NCBI GenBank assembly: GCA_965226855.1
Contig: CBDDEE010000031.1
Span: forward strand, 372,001 to 436,000
Direction: 5' to 3'
DNA length: 64,000 nt
DNA from: JAUXJB01 sp965226855
GTDB lineage: Bacteria > Myxococcota_A > UBA9160 > SZUA-336
The notes under the pieces are model-generated. The model ran no database searches and was not told where the DNA came from. It worked only from the letters and a program-made list of their open reading frames with translations. This document shows, piece by piece, positions 26,639 to 36,100 of this stretch. The translations under genes were made by a program, and so were the position numbers. Position 1 is the first letter of the stretch. The number at the start of each line of letters is the position of its first letter.

Positions 26639-27419
26639 GCACAACGGCTGGCTTCCAGGTGCTTGATCCCACGTCGGAGCCGATCATCGAGCCAGGGGAC
26701 CTTGCGCCCCGGCTCGACTCGCTCGCCGGCAAGCGGATCGGGCTCTACGCGAACTTCAAGCTGAACGCCGTGGAACTTCTCGACGAGTGCGAGGAGCTTC
26801 TCTCCTCGCGCTTCAAGCTCGACTTCGTCCGCGGCAGGTACGATGCCTCGCGCGTCATGCGAGCCGAGGAGTGGGAGGGCGTCGAAGACTGCGACGCTGC
26901 AACCGGGCGAATTCGACCATCGGCCGCGCCGTACGCCTTACCATGATCAACGCCATGGGCTCCGTTTCCGGCGCGGGAAACGAGGATGTGCCAGGGGCCA
27001 AGGCCCGTCCCATTCTCGATCGCACCACCGTGGGCCAGCCCGGCAAATACACCGGCTACCACATCGTAGAGAACGAGGAGGATTTCCCCTCCTTGCGACC
27101 ACTCCACGTCGAGCTCGGCTTCGGGGCTGACGAGAGCGTGGTGATCCTCACACACGGCGATTGAGGGAGCTGTAGTTCGAGCGGTCTGCTCAACACGATA
27201 CAGCTCGAGAAGCGTGGCATCCCCGCCGTCCTGATCGGGACGGATCGCTTTGCCTCGGTCTTTCGGACCGTACAGCGCGCCGGCGGCATCCCCGACATCC
27301 GCTGGGCCCAGGTCCCCCACCCGCTGGGCAGCGCTACGCCCGAGGTCCTGAAAGAACGCGCCGCCCAGGCCGTCGATCAGTTCATCGACATCGTGGTCGC
27401 GAAGTCGGAGGAGGACTAG
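26635..27419 (+). pseudogene. UGSC-family selenoprotein gene (locus 1), interrupted by an out-of-frame piece of a partner-gene paralogue
   Basis: The first 88 codons (26635-26898) are a UGSC N-terminal domain (LAGKRIGLYANFKLNAVELLDE ... WEGVEDCDA). From 27138 the family resumes as VVILTHGD-TGA-GSCSSSGLL, then LEKRGIPAVLIGTDRFASVF, ending at TAG 27417-27419. The TGA at 27162-27164 sits at the selenocysteine position and has a SECIS-like hairpin behind it. Between the two parts lie 239 bp (26899-27137) that encode ANSTIGRAVRLT ... VGQPGKYTG ... VENEEDFPS, clearly homologous to residues of the partner protein at 58.9-59.9 kb. That insert breaks the frame. Without it the protein would be 181 residues with Sec97, compared with Sec104 in locus 2. 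The start overlaps the giant gene's stop (ATGA). Confidence 0.8.
27162..27194 (+). promoter_or_regulatory. In-frame UGA with bacterial SECIS-like hairpin, locus 1
   Basis: After TGA 27162-27164, a hairpin forms from GUU (27175-27177), a bulged C, and GAGC (27179-27182), paired with GCUC and AAC (27188-27194). Its loop is GGUCU at 27183-27187, that is +19 to +23 after the UGA. As I recall it, the E. coli fdhF SECIS has the same GGUCU loop at the same distance. Confidence 0.75.
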
Positions 27420-28525
27420 AGGCGGTAGATGCGGTTGACGTTTCCGCCAAGGACCTTCGTTCGCGCTTTCGGCGACAGCACCTTCGCGTAGGTCGTCAGG
27501 TCGTCGACCCAGGTGTGGGGATGGTCGGGGTGCGGATAGTCCGTCGCCCACATGAAGCAGTCCTCGCCCACGTGCGGAGCGGTCGTCTCGTCGGGATCGC
27601 CGGACACGAAGCACTGGCGTCGGAACAGCTCGGTTGCGGAAGGACCGCCCTTACCAGACAGGTTCATCGACTCGCTGAACGCGTCGAGGCGATCGAGCAT
27701 CGGGCCGACCCAGCCTGACCCTGCCTCCAGAATACCGAGCCGCAGCTTCGGGAAGCGCTCGAGCGTGCCCAGAGACAGGAACGAGATGAACGCCTGCTGG
27801 ACGATGGCGCGCAGCCAGATGGCTTCGCCCCAAGCGCGACCGTGTCTAGGCCAGTCGAAGATGCCGGCGGCCGCAGGGTGGGGCGTGAACGTGGGATGGA
27901 TCGCCAGTGGCACGTCGAGCTCGCAGCACTTTGCGAACAGCACGTCGTGCTTCTCACTGCCGTGGATGACACGGTTGTGGTTGAACGGATTGACCCACGC
28001 GCCCTTGCACCCATCCTTGACGGCGCGCTCCAGCTCGGAGCGAGCCCTCCGGCGTCGAGCAAACTCAGCTGGGCGATCGGACCAGACGGCCGCCGAGTCG
28101 CGGCAGCTCCGCAATCCAGCGATTGTGGCGCGCATGTAGGCCAGACTCAGCTCGGGATCGTGACCTCGACCAGGAGAACCACAAGAGACCGATGGTGGGG
28201 TACAGCAGGCTCTTCTCGAGGTTCTCCTCGTCGAGCTGAGCCGGCCGGCGGCGTCGCAGGCACGAAGGGCATGGATCGGCGTGCGCCTGTCGGGACTCGG
28301 ACGCATGTCTTCTGAGCCCATCGCGCCCATGAGCCCCCGAGCCCCGTCGCGTGACGGCTGGTCGATCTCCAGGTACTCGAGGCCCTGGTCGTCCACCTTG
28401 ATACGAAGGGCGCGAGGCTTGTACTCGACCTCAAGGTAGCTTTCCCACAGGTCTGGGGGCTCGAGAATGTGCCCGTCGGCGTCGACGGTTCCGACGTAGG
28501 GGAAGCGCTTAATCTCGTAGGTCAT
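27416..28525 (-). CDS. Amidohydrolase family 2 protein (ACMSD-like metal-dependent hydrolase), middle part frame-scrambled
   Basis: The N-terminal part (VDADGHILEPPDLWESYLE) and the C-terminal two-thirds (ELERAVKDGCKGAWVNPFNHN, LAIHPTF, GILEAGSGWVGPMLDRLD, MWATDYPHPDHPHTW) are a good amidohydrolase-2 protein with its metal-site His and Asp residues. Between about 28030 and 28290 the single open frame is Arg/Ser-rich nonsense, while the expected family sequence is spread over the other frames (LDEENLEKSLLYPTIGLLW, then HNRWIAEL, then PIAQLSLLDA). At least four compensating one-base changes are needed. Sequencing indels are the simplest cause. Its stop overlaps the end of the convergent UGSC gene. 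Confidence 0.75.
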   Translation of the reverse strand: MTYEIKRFPYVGTVDADGHILEPPDLWESYLEVEYKPRALRIKVDDQGLEYLEIDQPSRDGARGLMGAMGSEDMRPSPDRRTPIHALRACDAAGRLSSTRRTSRRACCTPPSVSCGSPGRGHDPELSLAYMRATIAGLRSCRDSAAVWSDRPAEFARRRRARSELERAVKDGCKGAWVNPFNHNRVIHGSEKHDVLFAKCCELDVPLAIHPTFTPHPAAAGIFDWPRHGRAWGEAIWLRAIVQQAFISFLSLGTLERFPKLRLGILEAGSGWVGPMLDRLDAFSESMNLSGKGGPSATELFRRQCFVSGDPDETTAPHVGEDCFMWATDYPHPDHPHTWVDDLTTYAKVLSPKARTKVLGGNVNRIYRL

Positions 28526-28536
28526 GGGAGCAGATC

Positions 28537-29553
28537 CTATCCGACACTGGCGTGCTTTATCTCTTCACGAGTCTCTGCGAGCAACGTGGCGAAACCCTCG
28601 GCATCGATGTTCGAGCCGGACACGAGCAAAGCCACGCGCTGATCGCGCAGGGTCTCGCGCAGGGGCCCCCAGAGGGCGGCAGTGGAGGCGGCGCCCGCGG
28701 GCTCGACGGCGAGCTTGAGCTCGCTGAACAGCGTGAGCATGGCGCGCCGAAGCGTGTCGTCGTCCACCAGCACGAGCTCGTCGACGTGCTCGCGGCACAG
28801 ACCGAAGCTGTACGGCTCGGCGTGGGGAGCGCCGAGGCTGTCAGCGATCGTCTCGACGCTCTCGATCGACTCGGGTTTGCCGCTGCGGAAGCTGCGGTGC
28901 ATCGTGTCTGCGCCCTCGGGCTCCACGGCGTAGATACGGCACTGGGGCCGCACAAGCTTGATCGCGGTGGCCACGCCGGCGCACAGGCCTCCGCCGCCCA
29001 CGGGGACGATGACCGCGTCGAGCTCCGGGACCTGGCGACATAGCTCGAGGCCGAGTGTAGCGGTACCCAGGGCAGTGTACGGACCCTCGAAGGGGTGCAC
29101 GAGCACTCGTCCCTCGAGCTCCTCGATCTCGCGCGCCACCGCAAACGCCTCGTGCACGTCCGCGACCAGCACGAGCTCCGCGCCGAAGCTTCTGACGCGC
29201 TGGACCCGAAACGGGTTGGCCGTGCGCGGAATGACGAGCTTCGCGCTGGCGCCGAGGACCTGTGCCGCGTAGGCGGTCGCGATCGCGTGGTTTCCGGCGC
29301 TCACCGTCGTGACTCCGCGCTCGAGCTGCTCCGGCTCGAGGTTGAGCATGACGGTCAGGGCGCCACGCGGCTTGAACGTGCCAGTGCGCTGCAACAGCTC
29401 GAGCTTCACGACGAGCTCTGTGCGCGCGCCAAAGATCCGCTCGACCTCGGGGCTGCGCCACGGGTGCGCGGGCGTCTCGACCACCAGCGCCCCCAGCCGC
29501 TCGCAGGCGCGCTCGATGTCGGTCACGCTGAACGGCTCGCTACCGCCTCGCAT
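28537..29553 (-). CDS. PLP-dependent threonine/serine dehydratase-like enzyme
   Basis: The 338-residue protein is a fold-type II PLP enzyme. The Schiff-base lysine is K61 in TGTFKPRGA, the asparagine loop is SAGNHAIA, and the phosphate-binding glycine loop is GGGGLCAGVATA. It lacks the C-terminal ACT regulatory domain of biosynthetic threonine deaminase, so a catabolic threonine/serine dehydratase, or a related ammonia-lyase or racemase, is likely. ATG 29553 has GGAG 5 nt upstream. A longer frame reaches 29742 but has no protein character there. It is 11 bp upstream of the amidohydrolase gene on the same strand and divergent from the metal efflux operon. Confidence 0.87.
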   Translation of the reverse strand: MRGGSEPFSVTDIERACERLGALVVETPAHPWRSPEVERIFGARTELVVKLELLQRTGTFKPRGALTVMLNLEPEQLERGVTTVSAGNHAIATAYAAQVLGASAKLVIPRTANPFRVQRVRSFGAELVLVADVHEAFAVAREIEELEGRVLVHPFEGPYTALGTATLGLELCRQVPELDAVIVPVGGGGLCAGVATAIKLVRPQCRIYAVEPEGADTMHRSFRSGKPESIESVETIADSLGAPHAEPYSFGLCREHVDELVLVDDDTLRRAMLTLFSELKLAVEPAGAASTAALWGPLRETLRDQRVALLVSGSNIDAEGFATLLAETREEIKHASVG

Positions 29554-29768
29554 TGGCTCCGCCCTTCCGGGTGGGATCGTAGCCAAAGCCGCTCGAAATG
29601 GTCTCGACCAGCATTCAAACACGCAGGGGAGAAGACCATGAGGTCGACCGCAGGGAAGCGGATTGGCCGTGGACTTGCGAGCCAGTGTCGCCCTCAAGTG
29701 GGTAGACCGTCCAGCCGAAGCCGGAGTAAGCTCGATTGACAAGCCTTATCGGGCTGCTACCTGAAGCT

Positions 29769-30131
29769 ATGACCATGAGCGCGCGGCAACGCACTTTAGC
29801 CCTGAGCCTCATCCTGGGGCTCCTGGCCGCTCCTTTGGCTTGGGCGGCCGGTCCCGCGCCCATGCCCTGCTGCTCGGATGCAGAGGCAAGAGCGCCCTGC
29901 GCTTCGGAAGAGGGACCTTGCACCTCGATGGTTCCGATGCCCTGCTGCGACGCCAGGCCCGTCGCCCCCATGTCGCAAGGGTCCGCCCAGGGCCAGGCGC
30001 TCCAGGCAGCGGCGATACTCGGACGGGAGCCCGCCCCTGAGCCCGCCTCGGGCTCGATCTGGCGCAGCGCATCGGCAGCGCTCGCGGCTCGGGCGTCGCC
30101 CCTCCGCCTCTCGGTCGTCCTGAGAATCTAG
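29769..30131 (+). CDS. Small Cys/Met-rich periplasmic protein leading the metal efflux operon
   Basis: The protein of about 120 residues has a clear signal peptide (RTLALSLILGLLAAPLAWA). A short mature part follows, with three metal-binding-looking Cys clusters: MPCCSD, PCASEEGPC and VPMPCCDA. I do not recognise the family. The CC and Met-Pro-Cys-Cys motifs and the position directly before an outer-membrane factor, adaptor and RND pump suggest periplasmic copper or silver sequestration or delivery. ATG 29769 and ATG 29775 are both possible starts. The gap to the next gene is 80 bp. Confidence 0.65.
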   Translation: MTMSARQRTLALSLILGLLAAPLAWAAGPAPMPCCSDAEARAPCASEEGPCTSMVPMPCCDARPVAPMSQGSAQGQALQAAAILGREPAPEPASGSIWRSASAALAARASPLRLSVVLRI

Positions 30132-30211
30132 ATCGCTCGCCATCGCAGTGGACGTGTACGCTCGCACGCAGGTGCGAGCTTGGATTCCGCGATGAGCGAG
30201 GACATCACACG

Positions 30212-31597
30212 ATGCATGCGAGCATCCGATTCCGCACGGGGTCGGGACGCGGTGTGTGGACGGCGACCAGCCTGGGACTGGCGTTGGCCGTGCTTACCGC
30301 CTCCGGCTGTGCATTCCAACAGACCGAGCATTACCAGGTTCTGAAGCGCGACTGGGAGCGCGCTGACCTTCGAACGGCGCGCGCCGCGCCAGACGACGAT
30401 CCGCTCGCGCACACCCCCGTGCTCGAGCGCGCAGCACTGGTCCGTCTTGTTCTCGACCGCAACCCGAACGTACGGGCGGCACGCTATGCCTGGCTGGCGG
30501 CCCTCGAGCGCTACCCGCAGGTCACCGCGCTAGACGATCCCATGCTCGAGGCCGGTGTCGCGCCCCGTTCGATCGGTTCGAGCAGCGTTGATAACGCTCC
30601 CAAGTTCGGTCTGAGCCAGAAGCTGCCATTTCCTGGGAAGCTCCGGCTGCGCGGCGAGGCTGCGGTTGAGGAGGCGGAGGCTGCTTCCCACGATTTCGCG
30701 GCCGTTCGGCTTCGGCTCGCCACGATGGCCTCGCTTCTCTTTGACGACTACTACTTCGCGGCGCGCTCTCTCGGGATCAACGCCGAGCACATCGCGCTCC
30801 TCGAGGAGTTCCAGAGGATCGCGACGGTGCGCTACGAAGCCGGGGAGGCCTCTCAGCAGGACCCCATCCAGGCAGAGGTGGAGCTGACGCATGCGCTCCA
30901 CCGCGAGATCGTGCTGGAGACCGCACAGCGGGTCACCGCCAGGCAGATCAACGTGCTCCTGCATCGCCCGCCCGCTCGGTTGCTTCCGCCAGCCCCAACG
31001 GAAGCCCTCGTTCCTCGCGGTGCAGCCGACCCTTCCGATCAGTTAGTCGAGCTGGCGCTCGAGCAGCGGCCCGAGCTCGCCGCGGCCGAGGCTCGCGTCG
31101 CCGCTGAGGAGGCGCGGGTTGATCTCGCCTGGCGCGAGTACTTCCCCGACGTCACGGTAACCGGCTCCTACAACCAGCTTTGGCAGGAGCGCGATCTCCA
31201 GCCCTTCGTCGGGATCCAGGTGAACGTGCCGCTGCAGGTGGGACGCCGCGCGGCAGCTGTCGACGAAGCCAAGGCTCGCCTCCAGCAGGCGCGCAGCCAG
31301 CTGCTGGCGATCGAAGACGAGGTGCGCCTCGGCGTCCAGAGCGGTGCCGACAGACTCGCGGAGGCCCAGCACGTGGTGCGCCTTTTCCACGATCGCCTGC
31401 TGCCCGCCGCGCGGGATCAGGTCGATGCCGCGCGGTCGGGCTTTGAGACGGGACGCAACAGCTTCCTCGCCCTCATCGATGCCGAACGCAATCTCCGAAA
31501 CGCCGAGCTCGGCTACGAGGAGACGCTTGCGAACCTAGGTCGTCGCCGCGCTGAGCTCGACCGGGCGCTGGGGCGCATCCCCGGCCTCACGTGGTGA
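30212..31597 (+). CDS. Outer-membrane efflux factor (TolC/CusC-like lipoprotein)
   Basis: The 461-residue protein has a lipoprotein signal (lipobox TASGC near residue 33) and two TolC-type outer-membrane-efflux repeats. The first covers about residues 75-270 (ALVRLVLDRNPNVRAARYAW ... YEAGEASQQDPIQAEVEL) and the second about 285-455 (LVELALEQRPELAAAEARV ... FETGRNSFLALIDAERNL). This is the channel of a tripartite metal efflux pump. Its TGA stop is 11 bp before the adaptor ATG, and the whole set runs in one operon with the adaptor and pump. Confidence 0.9.
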   Translation: MHASIRFRTGSGRGVWTATSLGLALAVLTASGCAFQQTEHYQVLKRDWERADLRTARAAPDDDPLAHTPVLERAALVRLVLDRNPNVRAARYAWLAALERYPQVTALDDPMLEAGVAPRSIGSSSVDNAPKFGLSQKLPFPGKLRLRGEAAVEEAEAASHDFAAVRLRLATMASLLFDDYYFAARSLGINAEHIALLEEFQRIATVRYEAGEASQQDPIQAEVELTHALHREIVLETAQRVTARQINVLLHRPPARLLPPAPTEALVPRGAADPSDQLVELALEQRPELAAAEARVAAEEARVDLAWREYFPDVTVTGSYNQLWQERDLQPFVGIQVNVPLQVGRRAAAVDEAKARLQQARSQLLAIEDEVRLGVQSGADRLAEAQHVVRLFHDRLLPAARDQVDAARSGFETGRNSFLALIDAERNLRNAELGYEETLANLGRRRAELDRALGRIPGLTW

Positions 31598-31608
31598 AGG
31601 GGGACCTC

Positions 31609-33102
31609 ATGCATGTCTGGCAAATTGTTCTCCTGACGTCGCTCCTCGCGACGCTGTGGGCCTGCGGTGGATCCCGGTCCAAGCCCGTGGTCGTGCGATC
31701 GGACGGCGTCGAGCTGGCGGTATCGGTGGAGCCCGCTGACCTTCGCGTCGGGAAGAACGCCATTTGGCTCGAGCTTCGCGACCGAGGCGGTGCCCCGGTG
31801 ACAGCGGCCAACGTCGAGGTCAAGGTGCAGATGCACGCCATGGGCGCGATGCCTGCGATGGGCGGGCCCGCGGCCCTGACCGAGGTCGGTGACGGCCGCT
31901 ACCGCGCCGACTTCGAGCTCGATATGGGAGGCACCTGGGTGGTCGAGATCGCGGTCAAGCCGCCCGACGGGCCGATGGTACGTGCAGAAGGATCGCTGAC
32001 GGTGGGCACGCCCGGCGTGCGGGTCGAAGGCGTCGGCGTTGCCACGACGACACGCGCGCCGACCCCGGAAGGGGAGAGCGCCTCTCTGTCTTCGAACGAG
32101 GAGCGCCATCCCGCCGAGTTCCGAATCGCTCCGGGGCGTCTGCAGCGCATTGGCGTGCGCACCGCGCCCGCAAAGAAGAAGTTGCTCACGACGACGGTGC
32201 GCGCCGTGGGTCGCGTCGTCGCCGAGGAGACGACCCTCGAGGACGTCTCGCTGAAGGTGCGGGGCTGGGTGGGAGAAGTTCAGGTCGATGCAGTGGGCGA
32301 CTCGGTGAACAAGGGCGAGGTGCTCTTCACGGTGTACAGCCCAGAGCTCTACGCAGCCCAGGAGGAGTACCTGCAGGCCCTGCGCAGCCAGGAACGGGCG
32401 CGAGCGACGAGCGCTCCCGACCGCGCCGATTATCTCGTGGGCGCAGCGCGCAACCGGCTCCGGCTCTGGGACATTGCCGGACCCGATCTCGAGCGTCTCG
32501 CGCACTCCGGGGAACCGCTCGAGCACCTCCCCATCCGTTCTCCGGTGAGCGGCTACGTCGTCGAGAAGAATCTGGTCAAGGGAAGTGCCTTCGCACCCGG
32601 CCAGCGGCTCTACCGCATTGCGCCGCTCTCGCGCGTTTGGATCGAGGCCGAGGTCTACGAGTACGAGCTGCCGCTGGTGCGCGAGGGCCAGACCGCGACG
32701 GTGACGTTGCCCTACCTCCGTGACCGCACCTTCGAAGCGACGGTGGCGTACGTCTACCCGACCCTCGATCCGAAGACGCGGACGGCGCGCCTCCGCCTCG
32801 AGCTGCCCAACGCGGATCTCGCGCTCCGGCCCGAGATGTACGCGAACGTCCGTGTCCACGCCGAGCGCGGCGAGCGTCTCGTCGTTCCGCAGTCGGCTGT
32901 CCTCTACGCGGGCGAGCGGAACTTTGTCTTCCGCGCGCTCGGCGACGGTCGCTTCCGCCCGCAGGCGGTCGAAGTCGGGCTCCGCAGCGGAGAGGAGGTC
33001 GAGATCCTCACCGGCCTCGAGCCCGGAGATGCGATCGTCACGTCGGCCACCTTCCTCATCGCCTCGGAGAGTCGGCTCCGCGCGGCCATGGAGCAGTGGT
33101 GA
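31609..33102 (+). CDS. RND efflux periplasmic adaptor (CusB-like) with N-terminal YtkA/FixH-like domain
   Basis: The 497-residue membrane-fusion protein starts with a lipoprotein signal (LLATLWAC). An N-terminal beta domain follows (about residues 25-120: VRSDGVELAVSVEPADLRVG ... VKVQMHAMGAMPAMGG ... GTWVVEIAVKPPDG) that resembles YtkA/FixH-type domains and carries a Met/His-rich loop. The usual CusB order then follows: barrel-sandwich (RGWVGEVQVDAVGDSVNKGE), helical hairpin (YSPELYAAQEEYLQAL), lipoyl half (IRSPVSGYVVEKNLVKG), beta-barrel (VWIEAEVYEYELPLV) and membrane-proximal domain. The adaptor links pump and channel and hands Cu/Ag to the pump. ATG 31609 has AAGGGGGA upstream. Confidence 0.9.
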   Translation: MHVWQIVLLTSLLATLWACGGSRSKPVVVRSDGVELAVSVEPADLRVGKNAIWLELRDRGGAPVTAANVEVKVQMHAMGAMPAMGGPAALTEVGDGRYRADFELDMGGTWVVEIAVKPPDGPMVRAEGSLTVGTPGVRVEGVGVATTTRAPTPEGESASLSSNEERHPAEFRIAPGRLQRIGVRTAPAKKKLLTTTVRAVGRVVAEETTLEDVSLKVRGWVGEVQVDAVGDSVNKGEVLFTVYSPELYAAQEEYLQALRSQERARATSAPDRADYLVGAARNRLRLWDIAGPDLERLAHSGEPLEHLPIRSPVSGYVVEKNLVKGSAFAPGQRLYRIAPLSRVWIEAEVYEYELPLVREGQTATVTLPYLRDRTFEATVAYVYPTLDPKTRTARLRLELPNADLALRPEMYANVRVHAERGERLVVPQSAVLYAGERNFVFRALGDGRFRPQAVEVGLRSGEEVEILTGLEPGDAIVTSATFLIASESRLRAAMEQW

Positions 33103-36100
33103 CGGACGCAGCGCAGAACGACGCCAGGCCCGTGGGTCCGATCGCGAGTGTCATCGCCGCCTGCGCCCGAAGTCGGTTGCTCACGGTCCTGGTCGTCCTC
33201 GCGGCAGGCGGCTGGGGCCTCTGGTCGCTCCAGAAGACGCCGCTAGACGCGATCCCCGATCTCTCCGACGTCCAGGTGATCGTTTTCACCGAGTGGCCGG
33301 GACAGAGCCCGGACCTCGTCGAGGATCAGATCACGTACCCGATCTCCGCGCGGCTCCTCGCCGCGCCCAAGGTCCGCTTCGTGCGCGGCCAGTCCTTCTT
33401 CGGACTGTCGTTCGTCTACGCGATCTTCGAGGATGGGACCGACATCTACTGGGCGCGGAGCCGTGTACTCGAGTACCTAAGCGGAGTTCAGGGGCAGCTC
33501 CCCTCGGGCGTGACTCCGGTGCTCGGTCCGGACGCGACGGGCGTCGGCTGGGTATTCGAGTACGCGCTCGTCGATCGCAGTGGCCAGCTCGATTTGGCGG
33601 ACCTGCGAAGTCTCCAGGACTGGAACGTCCGCTATGCGCTCGAGAGCGTGCCCGGCGTGGCCGAGGTCGCGTCGGTCGGCGGCTTCGTTCGGCAGTACCA
33701 GGTCCAGGTGGACCCAAACAAGCTGCTCGCGTTCGGGATCCCGATCCAGGAGGTGATTCGCGCGGTTCGCGAGTCGAACGAGGATGTGGGCGGGCGCACG
33801 ATCGAGTTCGCGGGCCACGAGTACGCGATACGCGGGCGGGGCTATGTCCGTCAGGTCGAAGACCTGCGCCGCGTGCCGCTTCGGGTGAGTGACACGGGCG
33901 CCCCCGTCTACCTGGAAGACGTTGCTACCGTGCAGCTGGGCCCGGACATGCGTCGCGGCCTGGTCGAGCTCGATGGTGAGGGGGAAGTGGTCGGCGGGAT
34001 CGTCGTCATGCGCTATGGCGAGAACGCCCTGCGCGTGATTAACGCCGTGAAGGCCCGCATCGCGGAGCTCGAGGCGGGGCTGCCCGAGGGGGTCGAGCTC
34101 GTCGTTACGTACGACCGCTCGGAGCTGATCGAGGGCGCGATCAAGACGCTCAGCCGCACACTCATCGAGGAGATGGTGATCGTCTCCCTCGTGATCTTCG
34201 TCTTCTTGCTTCACGTGCGGAGCGCGCTCATCCCGATTTTGATGATTCCGGTGGGTGTTGTTCTGGCCTTCATCCCAATGGTCTATCAGGGGCTCACGGC
34301 GAACATCATGTCGCTTGGCGGGATCGCCGTGGCGATCGGCGCCATGGTGGATGCCTCGATCATCCTCGTCGAGAACATCCACAAGCGGCTAGAGCAATGG
34401 GAGGAAGGGGGCAGGCCTGGAGCTCGGAACGAGGTGATCCTCGTCGCCATGCAGGAAGTCGGTCCGAGCGTCTTCTTCGCGCTGCTCGTGATCACGGTCT
34501 CGTTCCTGCCGATCTTCACGCTCGAGGCCACCGAGGGCCGGCTCTTCAAGCCGCTGGCCTTCACGAAGACCTACGCGATGGGCTTCGCCGCCGTCCTCTC
34601 CATCACGCTCACCCCCGCGCTTGCTGCTCTCTTCATTCGTGGTCGGATCCGCGGTGAGAATGACCATCCACTGAACCGCTGGATCATGCGCGCCTATGCG
34701 CCGATCGTGCGCTTCGCGGTGCGCCGACGGAGCTGGGTGGTGGTCGGCGCGCTCCTTCTCATGTCGGCGACAGTCCCCGCGGTCTTGGGACTCGGTAGCG
34801 AATTCATGCCGCCGCTGAACGAGGGAACGATTCTCTACATGCCGACGGCGCCGCCGGGCATGTCGATCACCGAGGCGGCCAACGTCCTGCAGCGAATGGA
34901 CCAGGAGCTGATGGAGTTTCCGGAGGTGGCGCGGGTCTTCGGGAAGATCGGCCGTGCTCGAACGCCGACGGATCCCGCGCCCCTCTCGATGGTGGAAACG
35001 ATCATCACGCTCAAGCCTCGAGACCAGTGGCGAGAGGGGATGACATGGGAGCGGCTGATCCAGGAGATAGACCAGAAGCTCCGCTATCCCGGCATGCCGA
35101 ACCTCTTCTGGATGCCGATCCAGACGCGTACTGAAATGCTCGCGACGGGCATCCGCAGCAAGCTCGGCGTCAAGGTCTTCGGCGACGACCTCGCGACGAT
35201 CGAGGTGGCTGCCACTGCGATCGAGCGGGTCCTGGCCGACGTACCCGGCACCCGGAGCGCCGTCGCCGAGCGTGTCACGGGGGGCTTCTTCCTCGACGTA
35301 CGCATCCGCCGCGAGGAGGCCGCCCGCTACGGCGTGCGCGTGCGCGACGTGAACGAGCTCGTCGAGACCGCCGTGGGTGGTAAGAACGTCTCGCAGACGG
35401 TCGAAGGGCGCGAGCGCTACCCGATCAATGTCCGCTACGCGCGCGACTTCCGGCAGGACCTCGACGCGTTGCGACGCGTTCTGGTGGCAACGCCACAGGG
35501 GGCACAGGTCCCGCTCGCGCAGCTCGCCGAGCTCGAGTTCGTGATGGGGCCCCCCTTCGTGCGGAGTGAGTCGGGCCAGCTGGTGGGGTTCGTGTTTGTT
35601 GACGTGGGCGACCGGCCGATCGTCGACTACGTCCAGGATGCGCGGCAGGCGGTCGCGGAGCAGGTCTCGCTCCCCGCCGGGACGCGCCTCGAATGGGCGG
35701 GCCAGTTCCAGTACTTCGAGCGGGCCAAGGAGCGCCTGAAGCTCGTTCTTCCGCTGACGGTTCTGCTGGTGAGCGTGCTCCTGTACATGAATACCGGGTC
35801 GGTCGTTGAAACCGGGATCGTGCTCCTCGCCGTCCCCTTCTCGCTGATCGGGGCGTTCTGGCTGCTGTATCTGCTCGACTTCAACATGAGCATCGGCGTC
35901 TGGGTGGGGATCATTGCGCTGGCCGGCCTCGATGCGCAGACGGGCGTCGTCATGCTGCTGTACCTGACCCTCGCCCATCGACGCTTTGTGTCGGAAGGGC
36001 GGATGCAGCGCTTCGAAGATCTCGAGGAGGCAATCGTCGAGGGAGCGGCTGCGCGGGTCCGGCCGAAGCTGATGACGGTAGTTGCCATGACGGGCGGTCT

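Noticed and set aside
34389..35978. A 529-codon open frame on the minus strand
   Set aside because: Antisense to the CusA-like pump; composition (Arg, His, Asp, Glu) typical of a reverse-frame shadow.
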